Assembly (NCBI GenBank): GCA_014384505.1
Contig: JACNFT010000057.1
Span: forward strand, 1 to 6,856
Length of the DNA: 6,856 nt
Origin: Cryomorphaceae bacterium
Lineage (GTDB): Bacteria > Bacteroidota > Bacteroidia > Flavobacteriales > BACL11
Reading direction: 5' to 3'
The notes below the pieces were generated by a model that worked only from the letters and a program-made list of their open reading frames with translations, had not been told where the DNA came from and did no database searches. The position numbers were made by a program, and so were the translations under genes. Of the stretch, positions 6,618 through 6,856 are shown piece by piece; the stretch's first letter is position 1, and each line of letters opens with the position of its first letter.

Positions 6618-6629
6618 GGTTTTTAAAGT

Positions 6630-6661
6630 AAAATAGCCCTACCGTTAAGTAGGGCTATTTT
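6630..6661. terminator. Strong bidirectional intrinsic terminator
   Basis: Arms AAAATAGCCCTAC (6630-6642) and GTAGGGCTATTTT (6649-6661) form a perfect 13-bp stem around the 6-nt loop CGTTAA. The stem extends by at least one more pair (T6629-A6662). The outer A/T run gives an A-tract before and a T-tract after the GC core on either strand. On the minus strand it lies 19 nt after the stop of the partial gene at 6681 and just before the promoter of the 72-residue gene, so it should end transcription from the upstream gene. Confidence 0.9.
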
Positions 6662-6680
6662 ATTATACATCTAATTCTTC

Positions 6681-6856
6681 TTACTTAGCTGTTAAAAGTG
6701 AAAATAAAACACATAATCCAACTAAACCAGCAAATCCTGCACCGCCTAGTCCGTTAATTACTGCCATCACATTATCAATAACTGTCATACCGAACATTGA
6801 GCCTCCTCCGAAAAGGATTTCTACTGCAATACCAAGACCTAAAACTGTCATGATTA
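6681..6856 (-). CDS. Small membrane protein, 5' end beyond window; paralogue of the 72-residue protein
   Basis: On the minus strand a reading frame enters from the window edge and ends with TAA at 6681-6683. It shows 57 whole codons ahead of the stop. A Met codon at 6849-6851 would give a 56-residue protein, but the frame stays open upstream and the visible residues begin inside a hydrophobic helix (IMTVLGLGIAVEILFGGG). The true start is probably outside the window, about 15-20 residues earlier, by comparison with the 72-residue neighbour. A glycine-rich loop with VIDNVMAVINGLGGAG follows, then a second helix (FAGLVGLCVLFSLL) and the end TAK. No function is recognised. A strong terminator follows its stop. 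It is too short for default gene callers and partial, but the resemblance to its neighbour and the terminator support it. Confidence 0.7.
   Translation of the reverse strand, partial: IMTVLGLGIAVEILFGGGSMFGMTVIDNVMAVINGLGGAGFAGLVGLCVLFSLLTAK

Noticed and set aside
6681..6851. Treating the ATG at 6849-6851 as the start of a complete 56-residue gene
   Set aside because: The frame is open further upstream, the ATG falls inside a hydrophobic helix, and the paralogue has about 20 residues before this point, so a start outside the window is more likely.

Overview
The window looks like a chromosomal housekeeping segment from a low-GC member of the Bacteroidota, of the Flavobacteriia/Cytophagia type. 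Three signs support this. The intergenic gaps carry the Bacteroidota sigma-factor -7 box TAnnTTTG, with perfect matches at 2589-2596 and 3589-3596 on + and at 6610-6617 on -. Start codons are preceded by A/T-rich sequence without Shine-Dalgarno motifs. The LepA, YebC and PolA proteins read like members of that phylum. No mobile element, CRISPR array, tRNA, rRNA or phage gene is visible, and no gene-free stretch exceeds about 100 bases.

Layout. From 1 to 2526 on the minus strand, lepA (elongation factor 4) is followed 10 nt later by yebC, which runs off the left edge just short of its end. An 89-bp divergent gap separates lepA from a plus-strand 81-residue DUF2061 membrane protein (2616-2861). 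That gene converges on a minus-strand rhomboid intramembrane serine protease, and their stop codons overlap inside a hairpin (2846-2870). A 72-bp divergent gap with interleaved promoters then leads to polA (3602-6370, plus), a full-length DNA polymerase I. One base beyond the polA stop lies the end of a minus-strand 72-residue two-helix membrane protein. Upstream of that gene are its promoter and a strong symmetrical terminator (6630-6661). The right edge holds the 3' part of a second small membrane protein (6681-6856, minus) that looks like a paralogue of the 72-residue one.

How the genes fit together. lepA and yebC form a probable two-gene translation-quality operon. The other genes appear to be separately promoted units with no shared pathway that I can see.

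Most interesting points. (1) The PolA 3'-5' exonuclease domain is present, but all four metal-binding carboxylates are replaced, so this polymerase is predicted not to proofread. Its 5' nuclease and polymerase sites look intact. (2) A QFDLF sliding-clamp-binding motif lies in the PolA linker. (3) The polA -7 box ends only 5 nt before the ATG, which predicts a leaderless or nearly leaderless mRNA. (4) Two related small membrane proteins sit in tandem. I did not find a convincing new multi-gene system.
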